64,000 nucleotides of DNA from JAJNBA01 sp963842295 (GCA_963842295.1 CAWJFY010000011.1:279196-343195), one strand, 5' to 3'; shown: positions 35,090-44,012, counted from the first letter of the stretch. Program-made: numbers and translations. The notes: generated by a model from the letters alone, not told the origin.

Positions 35090-36316
35090 ATGGAGGAGAT
35101 CCTCGTGTACGGCGCGAGCTGGTGCCCCGACTGCCGGCGCGCGAAGAAGTTCCTCGCGGACCAGCGAGTCGCCTATGGGTGGCACGACATCGAGAGCGAG
35201 CCTGAAGGTGTGAAGGTCGTCCAGGACCGGAACGACGGCAAGAACATCATCCCCACCGTCATCTTCCCGGACGGGACGCATCTCTCCGAGCCCACCAACG
35301 AGGCGCTGGCCGAGAAGCTCGGTCTGCAACGGCAGGCGATGCAGCACGTCTACGACCTGATCATCGTGGGCGGCGGCCCCACGGGCCTGACGACCGCGAT
35401 CTACGCGGCCCGCGAGAACCTCGAGACGCTGATCATCGACTCGAAAGGGTTCGGAGGCCAGGCAGGGGTGACGGAACGGCTCGACAACTACCCCGGGTTC
35501 CCCGAGGGGATCGGTGGCGCAGAGCTCGCCGAGCGATTCGTGAAGCAGGCCGAGCGGTTCGGCGTCGAGATGCTGCAGGCCGTGTCCGTCACGAGCATCT
35601 CTGCAGACTCAGGCATGACCGCCGACGGTGACGAGCTGGATGTCGGGACGGCGACCGGCGATCACTACCACGCCCGAGCCGTCCTGGTTGCGACCGGATC
35701 CTCGTACCGGCGCACGAACGCCGAGGGCGAGGACGAGCTCATCGGCGCGGGCATCCACTTCTGTGCGACGTGCGACGGCCCCTTCTACAAGGGCTCGGAG
35801 GAGCTGATGGTGATCGGCGGCGGCAACTCGGGTCTCGAAGAAGGCGTCTTCCTGACCCAGTTCACCGACAAGGTCACGATCGTGGAACGAGGAGAACGTC
35901 TGCGCGGGTCCAGGATCCTCCAGGGCAAGGTGCTGGATCACCCCCGGATGGAGGTCGAGCTACGGCACGGGGTCAAGAAGTTCCAGAAGAAGGGTGACGG
36001 ATCGGGGAAGCTCGGGACGGTGGTCGTCGAGGATCTCGAGTCGGGAGAGATCGAGGAGCATCATCCCGCCGCCGTCTTCGTCTTCATCGGACTCGATCCG
36101 AGCACGTCATTCCTCGCGGGGGCCGTTGATCTGGACGAGCGTGGCTTCGTCGCGACCGAACCGACGTTCATGAGCTCGATGCCCGGCGTCTTCGCCGCCG
36201 GAGACGTGCGAAAGGGATCGACGAAGCAGCTCGCGTCGGCCGTAGGGGAGGGCGCCGCGGCGGCGATCCAGATACGTGGTTACCTCGATGGCCTCGAGCG
36301 TCGGCGCACCGCCTGA
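35090..36316 (+). CDS. Glutaredoxin-thioredoxin reductase fusion
   Basis: 408 residues from ATG 35090, with GGAGG seven bases upstream. Residues 1-80 are a glutaredoxin-like domain with the redox pair in GASWCPDCRRAKKF. From about residue 88 comes a thioredoxin-reductase-type flavoprotein: FAD motif IIVGGGPTGLTTAIYAARE, active-site FCATCDGPFY, NADPH motif VIGGGNSGLEEG and C-terminal GVFAAGDVR. The order is the reverse of a reductase with a C-terminal thioredoxin. It could pass electrons directly from NADPH to the attached glutaredoxin. Such a reductant could also serve thiol/selenol enzymes such as the nearby MerB-like protein; that is inference. Confidence 0.93.
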   Translation: MEEILVYGASWCPDCRRAKKFLADQRVAYGWHDIESEPEGVKVVQDRNDGKNIIPTVIFPDGTHLSEPTNEALAEKLGLQRQAMQHVYDLIIVGGGPTGLTTAIYAARENLETLIIDSKGFGGQAGVTERLDNYPGFPEGIGGAELAERFVKQAERFGVEMLQAVSVTSISADSGMTADGDELDVGTATGDHYHARAVLVATGSSYRRTNAEGEDELIGAGIHFCATCDGPFYKGSEELMVIGGGNSGLEEGVFLTQFTDKVTIVERGERLRGSRILQGKVLDHPRMEVELRHGVKKFQKKGDGSGKLGTVVVEDLESGEIEEHHPAAVFVFIGLDPSTSFLAGAVDLDERGFVATEPTFMSSMPGVFAAGDVRKGSTKQLASAVGEGAAAAIQIRGYLDGLERRRTA

Positions 36317-36330
36317 GGCAGGATGATGCC

Positions 36331-36528
36331 ATGACGATGGAGCCGAACGAGATCTTCGAGCTCATCGTCAAGGCCGACGAGAAGCTCAAATACGCGACGG
36401 CCGAGAAGTCAGAGGCCCGTCGCGGGCAGGCCAAGGAGCTCCTCATGCAGGCGCTCGAGGCCGCCCGCGAGATCGGGAACGAGGCCTTGGTGAAACAAGC
36501 AGAGCTGCGTCTCGCCGACCTGGCCTAG
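36331..36528 (+). CDS. Small helical protein of unknown function
   Basis: 65 residues, ATG 36331, 14 bases after the reductase. Fully helical-looking with alternating charged and hydrophobic residues (EIFELIVKADEKLKYATAEKSEAR, AKELLMQALEAAREIG), like a small TPR-type or helical-hairpin protein. Probably co-transcribed with the reductase. No function assigned. The stop overlaps the convergent anti-sigma gene by four bases. Confidence 0.65.
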   Translation: MTMEPNEIFELIVKADEKLKYATAEKSEARRGQAKELLMQALEAAREIGNEALVKQAELRLADLA

Positions 36529-36770
36529 CTCGATCCCCAGTCGCGGAACGCCGCCAGCAGGACGACCCTCTGCTCGTCGGTGACCTGTTCCTCGGTGAGC
36601 GTGCCGGTCGATCGGATCGTCGTCTCCATCTGCTCGAGGTAGCGGGTACAGCCATCGCAGGAGTCGAGGTGCGATTCGAATCGACGACGGCGGCGGCCGC
36701 GCAGGCTCCCCTCGAGATAGGCCGTGACGAGCTCCACCAGTTCCTTGCAGGTCAGGTCGCGCCCCATCAT
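36525..36770 (-). CDS. Zinc-finger anti-sigma factor
   Basis: 81 residues with the ZAS motif HLDSCDGC (HxxxCxxC) and an upstream Cys in LTCKELVELV; no membrane segment, so a soluble anti-sigma of the RsrA/ChrR-like kind that can respond to redox or metal state. The start overlaps the sigma stop (ATGA), which is the usual translational coupling of such pairs. Confidence 0.9.
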   Translation of the reverse strand: MMGRDLTCKELVELVTAYLEGSLRGRRRRRFESHLDSCDGCTRYLEQMETTIRSTGTLTEEQVTDEQRVVLLAAFRDWGSS

Positions 36771-37414
36771 GTCGCCTCGCTCGAGAGATATCGCTCCAGG
36801 GCGTCGCGCACCTTCGCTCGCGCGCGATGCAGGAGCACTCGTTGATTGGTCTCGGTCAGATCGAGCGCGTTACGAACCTCTTCGGAGCTCCAGCCCAAGG
36901 CGTCGCGGAGCCGGATCACCTGCGCCTGCATCGGAGGAAGATCCGCGATCACCTCGCCGATCACGTCGAGTGTCTCGTGGCCGAGGAGTCGGTCCTCCGG
37001 GATGCCCGTCCAATCATCGGGCAGCGTCGACCACCGACCTCGAGAGGAGCCTTCCGGCGAGTCGAATCGGTTCGGATCGACGGCAGGGGCTTCCAGATCG
37101 TCTCCGGCGAGCGATGCGAAGGGGAGGCTCCGGCCTTCCCGCCGCCCGCGCGTCTTCGCGATGTTCGTGAGGATCCGGAAGATCCAGGTCCGCAGCGAGG
37201 ACCTGCCTTCGAAGCTGTGGAGTCCTCGGAGGACTCCTACCCACGCATCCTGCACCACCTCTTCGGCGACCGCTGTCGTCGACACGTACATCCGAGCGAC
37301 GCGGAGCATCGCCGGTTGCAGCTGGTCCACGAGATCCATGAACGCGGCCTCGTCTCCGGCTCGGAGTCGCTCGACGAGGGAGAGATCCTCGGAAGAGGGG
37401 GCCGGTTCGGTCAC
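36767..37414 (-). CDS. ECF-type RNA polymerase sigma factor
   Basis: 215 residues from GTG 37414; the frame extends upstream but that part overlaps the hydrolase gene end and is not sigma-like. Region 2: AMLRVARMYVSTTAVAEEVVQDAWVGVL then LRTWIFRILTNIAKTRGRR. Region 4: LPPMQAQVIRLRDALGWSSEEV then LLHRARAKVRDALE. About 60 linker residues are longer than usual. Works with the zinc anti-sigma encoded in overlap behind it. It lies 43 bases after the NlpC/P60 hydrolase on the same strand, so the three may be one transcript. Confidence 0.93.
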   Translation of the reverse strand: MTEPAPSSEDLSLVERLRAGDEAAFMDLVDQLQPAMLRVARMYVSTTAVAEEVVQDAWVGVLRGLHSFEGRSSLRTWIFRILTNIAKTRGRREGRSLPFASLAGDDLEAPAVDPNRFDSPEGSSRGRWSTLPDDWTGIPEDRLLGHETLDVIGEVIADLPPMQAQVIRLRDALGWSSEEVRNALDLTETNQRVLLHRARAKVRDALERYLSSEAT

Positions 37415-37457
37415 GACCTCGAAGCCTATCGACGGTGCATGCAGCGGAAGAGGATGG

Positions 37458-38528
37458 CTAGCCCGGGCGAGCGGCCCCGACGGGGTTGTCGTAGCCGTAC
37501 ATCGATTGCACCTGGACCTCGCCACCTGGTCCGGGATGGCGGGCGTGCACGATCTGACCCCCGCCGATGTAGAGCGCCACGTGACTGATCGGGCTGTAGT
37601 AGAAGATCAGGTCCCCCGCCTGGACGCTGCCTAGCGGCACGTGCGGCAGGGAGGAATATTGCGCCGCCGACGAGTGGGGGATATAGACGCCGGCCTGCCC
37701 CCACGCCCATGAGGTCAAGCCCGAGCAGTCGAAGCCGACGTTCGGATCGGCGGAGCCCCACACGTACGGGGTGCCCTGGACCGAGAGGGCTGCGCCCACC
37801 GCGATCTGCGCGGCGGAGGCGTTGACCGGTGGCGTGTATCCCCCTCCGTCGCCGGTCGAGTCCGTCCCGCCCTGCGAGGCCCCCGCGCGGGCCTGCGCGA
37901 GCGCAGCGCGCTGCGCTTCCACGTACGCCAGGTACTCCTGACGATCCTGGTTCAGCTGTTCGTACAAGGCTGCCTGCTCGTCGATCATCGAATCGAGGCG
38001 ATCCAGCTGACCCTCGATCGATGCGACCTGCCGCTTCCGCTCCAGGAGCGTGTCGGCGAACCGCGCCGCCGCCCATTCCGCCTCCTGCCTCGCGTTCGAG
38101 GCCTGCCGGGCGATCTCGGCGTCGCCCTCGGCGACCGCGCCCATGAACTCGAGCCGGTCCGAGAACTCGGCGATGCTGTCCGCGCCGAGAAGCCCATCGA
38201 CCTGGGATCCGGTCCCGAGGTAGGCCTGCACGGCCCGCTCGGCGAGGCGTCCTTCGGCCGTGCGAGCCTTCTGATCGGCCGCGTCGCGCTGGCTCCGGGC
38301 CTCCGCGAGCTTCCGCTCGATCAACGAGAGCCGGTACTTCGCGTCGTTGTACCGCTCGGCCAAGGCCTCGAACTCATGCTGCAGCCCCGCGAGCTTCTCG
38401 TTCGCTGCCTCGACTTCCTCCGCGGACGGCGCCGCCAAGGAGGAGAGGCTGAGTGCGGAGAGGACGATGGGGAGCGCGAAGACCACGGCTACGAGGAGCC
38501 GTGTGATCCGTGTTCGCGTCCTGGTCAT
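37458..38528 (-). CDS. Secreted NlpC/P60 peptidoglycan endopeptidase
   Basis: 356 residues: signal peptide (about 8-33, LLVAVVFALPIVLSALSLSSL), a long coiled coil (about 36-215) with the heptads of RipA-like proteins, a short linker, and a C-terminal NlpC/P60 domain. Catalytic Cys is in VGFDCSGLTSW, the first His in PISHVALYIG and the last in IVHARHPG. Cleaves peptide stems in the cell wall, typically during division; the coiled coil usually restrains activity. AAGGAG lies six bases before the ATG. Confidence 0.95.
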   Translation of the reverse strand: MTRTRTRITRLLVAVVFALPIVLSALSLSSLAAPSAEEVEAANEKLAGLQHEFEALAERYNDAKYRLSLIERKLAEARSQRDAADQKARTAEGRLAERAVQAYLGTGSQVDGLLGADSIAEFSDRLEFMGAVAEGDAEIARQASNARQEAEWAAARFADTLLERKRQVASIEGQLDRLDSMIDEQAALYEQLNQDRQEYLAYVEAQRAALAQARAGASQGGTDSTGDGGGYTPPVNASAAQIAVGAALSVQGTPYVWGSADPNVGFDCSGLTSWAWGQAGVYIPHSSAAQYSSLPHVPLGSVQAGDLIFYYSPISHVALYIGGGQIVHARHPGPGGEVQVQSMYGYDNPVGAARPG

Positions 38529-38637
38529 GTGCTCCTTGGTCCGAGCAATACGAATGGCTCCGTCGCCGGAGCCGTTGGCCGAGGCTATCGGGGGTTCCGT
38601 GGGTCGTCAAACCCCTGGTGTTGCCTCTCTAGGGAAC

Positions 38638-38667
38638 GAGGGGCGGGCCGCTTTCGGCCCGCCCCTC
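38638..38667 (-). terminator. Strong hairpin after tRNA-Pro
   Basis: Perfect 13-base-pair stem (38638-38650 with 38655-38667) and a 4-base loop, 10 bases past the tRNA 3' end. The following U tract is poor, so it may act as a terminator or as a 3' processing/stability element. Confidence 0.6.
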
Positions 38668-38677
38668 GGTATCGGTG

Positions 38678-38751
38678 TCGGGACGGCGGGACTTGAACCC
38701 GCGACCTCAGCGTCCCGAACGCTGCGCGCTACCAAGCTGCGCCACGTCCCG
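38678..38751 (-). tRNA. tRNA-Pro (anticodon CGG)
   Basis: A full cloverleaf folds on the minus strand: acceptor CGGGACG/CGTCCCG (38745-38751 with 38679-38685), D stem GCGC/GCGC, anticodon stem CAGCG/CGCTG with loop TTCGGGA (anticodon CGG), 5-base variable loop, T stem GCGGG/CCCGC with TTCAAGT loop. Discriminator is A at 38678. CCA is not encoded. Its 5' half overlaps the 3' end of the metallophosphoesterase frame. Confidence 0.93.
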
Positions 38752-39645
38752 TCCCTCGAAGTCTAGCGCGCCGCGCGAGGGCGGAGCTCCAGGCCGAAGT
38801 TCGAGATAGGTCGCCTCTGGCCGGCACCAGAATCGGAATGGGGCGAACTTGCTGGTGCCCAACCCTCGTGACGTGTGGAGGACGGCGGTGCCCATACGGA
38901 TCAGGCCTGAGGCGAGGCTCCGCGGCATCGAACAGTTCGTGACCAGCGGCCCGACGAACGGGAGGCACACCTGGCCCCCGTGGGTGTGGCCGGCGACGAT
39001 CAGTCGGTACCCGAGCGCGGCCGCCTCGGGCGCCGAGTCCGGCGAGTGCATCACCGCGAAGCCGAATCGCTCCTGGGCCTCTCGTGGGGCCACTCGAAGG
39101 TCGTGGCGGCTGATGTGGGCATCGTCCAGGCCCAGGAGCTCGGCATCGAGCCCGTCGAGCGACACGTCGCGACGAACGTTGGTGAGATCCTCCCAGCCGT
39201 CCGCGGCCAGTGCGCGGACCAGCTCGGGAGCGCGGCCTCTTCGGGCGCGTCGTCGCTTCCGGCCCTTCCGGAAATACGCGAGGTAGTTGAGCCACCTCGG
39301 GACGAAGTAGTCGTTGGACCCGAGTACGAACCACGACGCGAGGCGGCCGCGGACAGACCGGACCCCGTCGACCGCCGCCGAGATGGCCTCCGGCTCCGCG
39401 AGGAAGTCTCCCGTCACGACCGTCACGTCGGGAGTCGGCAGGCCCGCGAGGAATCGAGCCTTCTTCGGATCGTGGCGTACGAAGTGCAGGTCGGAAAGGT
39501 GCAGCACGAGGAGGGGCCGCGAGGCGCTCGCCGGTAGGATGTCCAGCCGATGCCGGACGACACGGTATCGGAACCGTTCGACGAAGATCCCGTAGAGCAC
39601 GCAGCCGACGGCCAGCACGGCGATCGTGAGAACCGCGGGAAGCAC
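38707..39645 (-). CDS. Metallophosphoesterase with an N-terminal membrane anchor
   Basis: 312 residues from GTG 39645 (VLPAVLTIAVLAVGCVLYGI, one membrane helix); longer starts would lie antisense to the YqeY gene. Metal motifs in order: LHLSDLHF, VVTGDF, LGSNDY (usually GNHD), AGHTHGGQVCLP. Of the YaeI type, often acting on lipid-linked pyrophosphates such as UDP-diacylglucosamine or unknown substrates. The frame does not stop before tRNA-Pro: the last 14 codons and the TGA (38709-38707) lie inside the tRNA. Divergent from YqeY with 12 bases between starts. Confidence 0.88.
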   Translation of the reverse strand: MLPAVLTIAVLAVGCVLYGIFVERFRYRVVRHRLDILPASASRPLLVLHLSDLHFVRHDPKKARFLAGLPTPDVTVVTGDFLAEPEAISAAVDGVRSVRGRLASWFVLGSNDYFVPRWLNYLAYFRKGRKRRRARRGRAPELVRALAADGWEDLTNVRRDVSLDGLDAELLGLDDAHISRHDLRVAPREAQERFGFAVMHSPDSAPEAAALGYRLIVAGHTHGGQVCLPFVGPLVTNCSMPRSLASGLIRMGTAVLHTSRGLGTSKFAPFRFWCRPEATYLELRPGAPPSRGALDFEGRDVAQLGSAQRSGR

Positions 39646-39657
39646 GGGGGGAGTGTA

Positions 39658-40122
39658 GTGAGCGACCCGACCTTGAAAGAGCGACTCGCGGGAGAGATGC
39701 AGGATGCGCTCCGCGCGGGTGAGAAGGTCCGGCTCGGCGCGCTCCGGATGCTCTCCGCAGCGGTGACGAACAGGGAGAAGGAGCTGCGCCACGAGCTGTC
39801 CGATGACGAGGTCCGCGACGTCGCGGCGAAGGAGAGGAAGAAGCGGGCCGAGTCGATCGCTGCGTTCGAGGGCGCCGGTCGCCACGAGCTGGCCGACAAG
39901 GAGCGAGCCGAGCAGGAGACGATCGAGAGCTATGCGCCCGAGCAGCTGAGCGAGGAACAGGTCGACGACCTGATCGACCAGGCCTTCGCCGAGACGGGTG
40001 CCACCTCGGAGAAGGAGCTCGGCGCCGTCATGAGCCTCGTCATGGGGCGGGCGAAAGGACGCGTCGACGGCAAGCTGGTGCAGGAGAAGGTGCGCGCCAG
40101 GATGCGGGAGTTGGCGTCCTAG
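39658..40122 (+). CDS. GatB/YqeY family protein
   Basis: 154 residues from GTG 39658 with GGGGGAG about six bases upstream; the open frame begins earlier but reads antisense to the phosphoesterase. Starts LKERLAGEMQDALRAGEKVRLGALRMLSAAV and ends MSLVMGRAKGRVDGKLVQEKVRARM, the full YqeY pattern, related to the tail domain of amidotransferase GatB. A tRNA-related role is assumed in the family but unproven. Its stop shares a CTAG with the convergent penicillin-binding protein. Confidence 0.92.
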   Translation: MSDPTLKERLAGEMQDALRAGEKVRLGALRMLSAAVTNREKELRHELSDDEVRDVAAKERKKRAESIAAFEGAGRHELADKERAEQETIESYAPEQLSEEQVDDLIDQAFAETGATSEKELGAVMSLVMGRAKGRVDGKLVQEKVRARMRELAS

Positions 40123-42620
40123 CCGCCCCCGCCCCCGCCGCCTCCATTACCGCCACCGCCACCGTTCCCGCCCTTCGGCTCGGCTCCCACGAAGATCGTC
40201 ACGGTGGTGCCCTGGATCACCATCTTCTGGCTGGGGGGGTCCTGCGCGATCACGTAGCCCACCCGTCCGGGCTTCTTCGTCTCCAGGGACACCCTGGTCA
40301 CTTTCAAGCCCAATGACTCGAGGTACGCCTTCGCCTCGAAACCATGCATGCCGACGACACGCGGCATCGGGACCTGCGCAGGGACTCCCGTCGAGATCTG
40401 GACGGCCACGATCGTTCCGAGCGCCGTCACCGATCCGCCGCCAGGTGACTGGCTGAAGACCTTGCCCTTCGGACTGAGAGAGTCGGCGATCGCGACGGAC
40501 ACTCGGAACCCTGCCTCCGAGAGGGTCGCGATCGCCTCCTGCTTCTTCATCCCGATGACGCTCGGCACCGGACCCTCGGGCGGCTTCGGAGGCTCGGGGA
40601 AACCGACCGACGGTCGTCCCTGCATGACCCTCGACATGAACGACACCCAGATCGGCGCCGCGACGCTCCCACCGAAGACGGATCCCATCGAGTACGGGTT
40701 CCCCGGTGAACCCACCCATACGACGGTCGTGAACTGCTTCGTGTAGCCGCCGAACCAGACGTTCGTGTTCTCCTGCGCCGTGCCCGTCTTACCGGCCACG
40801 GGCCAGTCCCCCCACCCGCCGAAGGCGCTCGAGGCCGTTCCGGAGATCGGCACTGCCTCGAGCATCGCGGTGATGAGGCGCGCGTCGCCCTGCTTGAGGA
40901 CGGGATCACAGGTGCGCTTGTGCTCCACTAGCACCTTGCCGTCGCGCTTGCGTTCGATCGACTGCACCGTGTAGGGATCGCAGTGCCGGCCGTCGTTCGC
41001 GATCGTCTGATACCCGGTGGCCATGTCGATCGGCGAGATGCCCACGGAACCGGTGGCGAGTGACGCGACCTCCGGGAACCCCTCGGTCTGGGGATCCATC
41101 CCGATCATCCGCTCCGCGATGTTCGCGACGACTCCGGCACCGACATCGAAGATGAGCTGCGCGAACACGACGTTGATCGAGTGCTCGGTCGCCGTCCACA
41201 GGTCGACGGTCCCCTGGCCCCCGCCCTCGGCGTTCGCGACGCAGTGGTCTTCGTCGTCCCAGAGTGGTGAGCACCATGGCGAGGAGCTCGAGTACGTCTG
41301 GGTCGGGGGGATCCCCCGCTGGAAGGCGCCGGCGAGGACGAAGGGCTTGAACGCGGATCCTGGCTGATGCCCGGTCGTCGCGAGGTCCAGCTCATCCCTG
41401 CGGTAGTTCCTTCCGGAGAGGATCACCTTCACGGCCCCCGTCCGGTTGTCGATCGTCACGATCGAGACGTCGGGCGGGGGAGATCCGGCCGGAGGGTAGA
41501 TGGACACGCGGAGCGGCTGCTGGGCGGCCTCCTGGGCCCAGCGCTGCCATTTCGGCTCGAGCGTCGTGTGGATGTCGAGGCCACCTTCGTACAGTTCACG
41601 CCGCCGTGCCTTCTCGGTCCGGCCCAACCCATCGAACTCTCCCGATTCGTTCTCCACGAGCTGTTCCGTGAGGTATCTGACGAAGAACGGGGGATGTCGG
41701 CGGAGCCGCTCCCCGGCGTCTTTCGGAAGCGTCAGTGGTTTCACCTTCACGCGTTCGTACTGCGCATCCGGGATCCATCCGAGCGCCCACATCCGCTTGA
41801 GGACGTCGTTACGGCGCAGGAGCATCTTCTTCGGATGATCGATCGGGTCGTAGTACCCGGGCGCACGGGGTATCCCGGCGAGCGTCGCTCCCTCCAGGAG
41901 GTTGAGCTCCCTGGCGGGCTTGCGGAAGTAGAACTGCGACGCCGTGCCGAAGCCGTAGACGCCGTTGCCCATGTAGACCTGGTTCAGGTAGAGCTTGAAG
42001 ATCTCTTCCTTCGAGTACTGCTGCTCCACGCGGATCGAGAGCGCGAGCTCCTGGAGCTTGCCCTCGATGCTCTTATCGAAGCGATTGAGTCCGAGGGTAA
42101 GTCCGACCAACTGCTGGGTGATCGTCGAGCCACCCTGCACGACCCTCCCGGCTCGGGCGTTCTCGATCATCGCGCGGATCAAGGAGGACAGGTCCAAGGC
42201 GCCGTGTTCGAAGAAATCGGAATCCTCGATCGCGAGCACCGCCCGCTGGGTAACCGGTGAGATGGCGTCGAGAGGCACGATCTCGCGATTGTCGAGGTAG
42301 ACCTGGGTGAGGACGGAGCCGTCGGCGGCGTAGATCGTGGAGCGCTCGGGGAACCGAGGGATCCGCGTGAAGTCCGACCCGAGCGCGTCGAGACGAGAGC
42401 GGATCTCGTTCACCCCGAACCCCGCGGCTGCGAACGGGGGCGCCAGGATCGCCGCCGTGAGGATCGAGGTCGCCAAGATGATCGGGATGAGTAGGAGTGC
42501 CGCGATCGGTTTGAACGACACCCGGTCGCGGACGGACCGAGGGTCGCGACGCTGCCGGGGGCGCGGGCGCCCCCCCGGTGGCGGGGGTCCCGCCGGGCGA
42601 CGACCGGTGTCCACGCTCAT
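40119..42620 (-). CDS. Class A penicillin-binding protein with two PASTA domains
   Basis: 833 residues from ATG 42620. Short basic Pro-rich N-terminus, one membrane helix (about 40-62), GT51 transglycosylase (AIEDSDFFEHGALD with the catalytic Glu, QGGSTITQQLV), transpeptidase with GSAFKPF (SxxK), SIN of EHSINVVF, and KTGTAQEN. Two PASTA repeats follow (VPSVIGMKKQEAIATL and MPRVVGMHGFEAKAYL), then a Gly/Asn tail of about 20 residues. Polymerises and cross-links peptidoglycan; PASTA domains bind muropeptide or beta-lactam-like ligands. Divergent from the NfeD gene. Confidence 0.96.
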   Translation of the reverse strand: MSVDTGRRPAGPPPPGGRPRPRQRRDPRSVRDRVSFKPIAALLLIPIILATSILTAAILAPPFAAAGFGVNEIRSRLDALGSDFTRIPRFPERSTIYAADGSVLTQVYLDNREIVPLDAISPVTQRAVLAIEDSDFFEHGALDLSSLIRAMIENARAGRVVQGGSTITQQLVGLTLGLNRFDKSIEGKLQELALSIRVEQQYSKEEIFKLYLNQVYMGNGVYGFGTASQFYFRKPARELNLLEGATLAGIPRAPGYYDPIDHPKKMLLRRNDVLKRMWALGWIPDAQYERVKVKPLTLPKDAGERLRRHPPFFVRYLTEQLVENESGEFDGLGRTEKARRRELYEGGLDIHTTLEPKWQRWAQEAAQQPLRVSIYPPAGSPPPDVSIVTIDNRTGAVKVILSGRNYRRDELDLATTGHQPGSAFKPFVLAGAFQRGIPPTQTYSSSSPWCSPLWDDEDHCVANAEGGGQGTVDLWTATEHSINVVFAQLIFDVGAGVVANIAERMIGMDPQTEGFPEVASLATGSVGISPIDMATGYQTIANDGRHCDPYTVQSIERKRDGKVLVEHKRTCDPVLKQGDARLITAMLEAVPISGTASSAFGGWGDWPVAGKTGTAQENTNVWFGGYTKQFTTVVWVGSPGNPYSMGSVFGGSVAAPIWVSFMSRVMQGRPSVGFPEPPKPPEGPVPSVIGMKKQEAIATLSEAGFRVSVAIADSLSPKGKVFSQSPGGGSVTALGTIVAVQISTGVPAQVPMPRVVGMHGFEAKAYLESLGLKVTRVSLETKKPGRVGYVIAQDPPSQKMVIQGTTVTIFVGAEPKGGNGGGGGNGGGGGGGG

Positions 42621-42665
42621 GGGGTACCCACAAGGATACGCGGGATCCCCGCTGCCCCTGCTCGG

Positions 42666-42671
42666 TACGAT
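42666..42671 (+). promoter_or_regulatory. TANNNT -10-like box for the NfeD gene
   Basis: TACGAT ends 9 bases before the ATG at 42681; no ribosome binding site lies between. Confidence 0.38.
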
Positions 42672-42680
42672 GCGCCCCCG

Positions 42681-44012
42681 ATGCGAGCCGTCCACCGACC
42701 TCTGCTCGTCGCGGCCACGATCGTCGCGATCGGGGTCGTCGGTCCGCTCGCCGGTGGAGCCGCCGCCCAAGCGACCACGGAGGTGCACGTGATCGAGGTC
42801 GAGGGCCCGATCGACCGCCCGCTCCGCGCGTACTTGGAGGAGCGACTCGCCGACGCGGAGCGCGCCGGCGCGATCGTCGTCCTTCAGCTCGACACGCCGG
42901 GAGCGCTCGGCCAGGACGGGGTGGCCCTCGCCGAGCGCGTGGCCCGCCTCGAGGTGCCGGTCCTGACATGGGTGGGCCCCGTGCCCGCGAGGGCGAGCGG
43001 AGCCGGCCTCCTGCTGATGCTCGCCTCGTCCCTCGCGGGCGTCTCGCCCGGGTCGCAGACCGGTCCCCTCCTGCCGGTCGACGTCTTGCATCCCGACCGG
43101 GAGACGGAGGGGCTGACCGGAAGGATCCAGCGCTGGCTCGAGCTGCGCGGGCGGGACGCCGATCTGACCGATATAGGACGGCCCCTCGCCGCTCGGGCTG
43201 CGCTGGATGCCGGGATCGCCGACGCATCCGCGCACACGGTGCCCGAGCTCCTGCGGGCGGTTGACGGGATGACCGTCCGGACGCCGGGTGGAGAGGTGGA
43301 GCTGGAAACCCGGGTCGCGACGACACAGGCGGAGGCCAACGAGCGCACCGTCGAGATCCGCTTCGGGGAGCCCGGCGTGATCACGCGCGTGCTCCACGCG
43401 GTCGCCACCCCTTCGATGGTCTACTTCCTCGTCGTGCTCGGGATGGCGGCGCTCGCGTTCGAGCTCACGCAGCCTGGATTCGGGTTCGCCGGGTTCAGCG
43501 GGCTCGCACTCGTCGCGCTCGCCGTCTACGGGCTCACGGTGGCGGTCCCGCTGTGGCCGGGGTTCGGCCTGCTCCTGCTGGGGATCGGGCTGCTGATGCT
43601 CGATGTACGGCTCCGGAGCCTGTCGTGGCCGACATGGGGTGGGCTGGTGGCCTTCGGTGCCGGGTCGGTACTCGCATGGAGCGACGTCGACCCCTCGATC
43701 AGGATCAGCCCCTGGCTGATCGGCGGTGCGGTCCTCGCCAGCCTCCTGTATTACGGATTCGCGCTCACGGTCGCCCTCCAGTCTCGGGACAGGATCGTTG
43801 GGACCCAGCGGGGGCTGATCGGCATGGTGGGTGAGGCGAGGGGGCGGTTGGCGCCGGACGGGCCCGTGTTCGTGAAGGGGACCCTCTGGCGCGGGCGGAC
43901 GGATGGCGACCCGATCGACGCGGGCACACCGATCCGCGTACGGGGCGTGGACGGGTTGATCCTCCGGGTCGAAGCCGAGCCGGCTCAGCCTCTCGAACCG
44001 ACTGGCGCGTAA
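42681..44012 (+). CDS. NfeD-like membrane serine protease (ClpP class)
   Basis: 443 residues: signal peptide/anchor (about 7-30), a ClpP-like protease domain (VVLQLDTPGALGQDG, PARASGAGLLLMLASS with the candidate nucleophile Ser), four membrane helices (about 235-365), and a C-terminal OB-fold NfeD domain (GLIGMVGEARGRLAPDGPVFVKGTLW). Family members cut membrane proteins, often stomatin. I do not find the catalytic Lys of archaeal 1510-N in the expected place, so activity is uncertain. No stomatin gene follows. A 6-base-pair hairpin (44023-44038) lies after the stop. Confidence 0.9.
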   Translation: MRAVHRPLLVAATIVAIGVVGPLAGGAAAQATTEVHVIEVEGPIDRPLRAYLEERLADAERAGAIVVLQLDTPGALGQDGVALAERVARLEVPVLTWVGPVPARASGAGLLLMLASSLAGVSPGSQTGPLLPVDVLHPDRETEGLTGRIQRWLELRGRDADLTDIGRPLAARAALDAGIADASAHTVPELLRAVDGMTVRTPGGEVELETRVATTQAEANERTVEIRFGEPGVITRVLHAVATPSMVYFLVVLGMAALAFELTQPGFGFAGFSGLALVALAVYGLTVAVPLWPGFGLLLLGIGLLMLDVRLRSLSWPTWGGLVAFGAGSVLAWSDVDPSIRISPWLIGGAVLASLLYYGFALTVALQSRDRIVGTQRGLIGMVGEARGRLAPDGPVFVKGTLWRGRTDGDPIDAGTPIRVRGVDGLILRVEAEPAQPLEPTGA

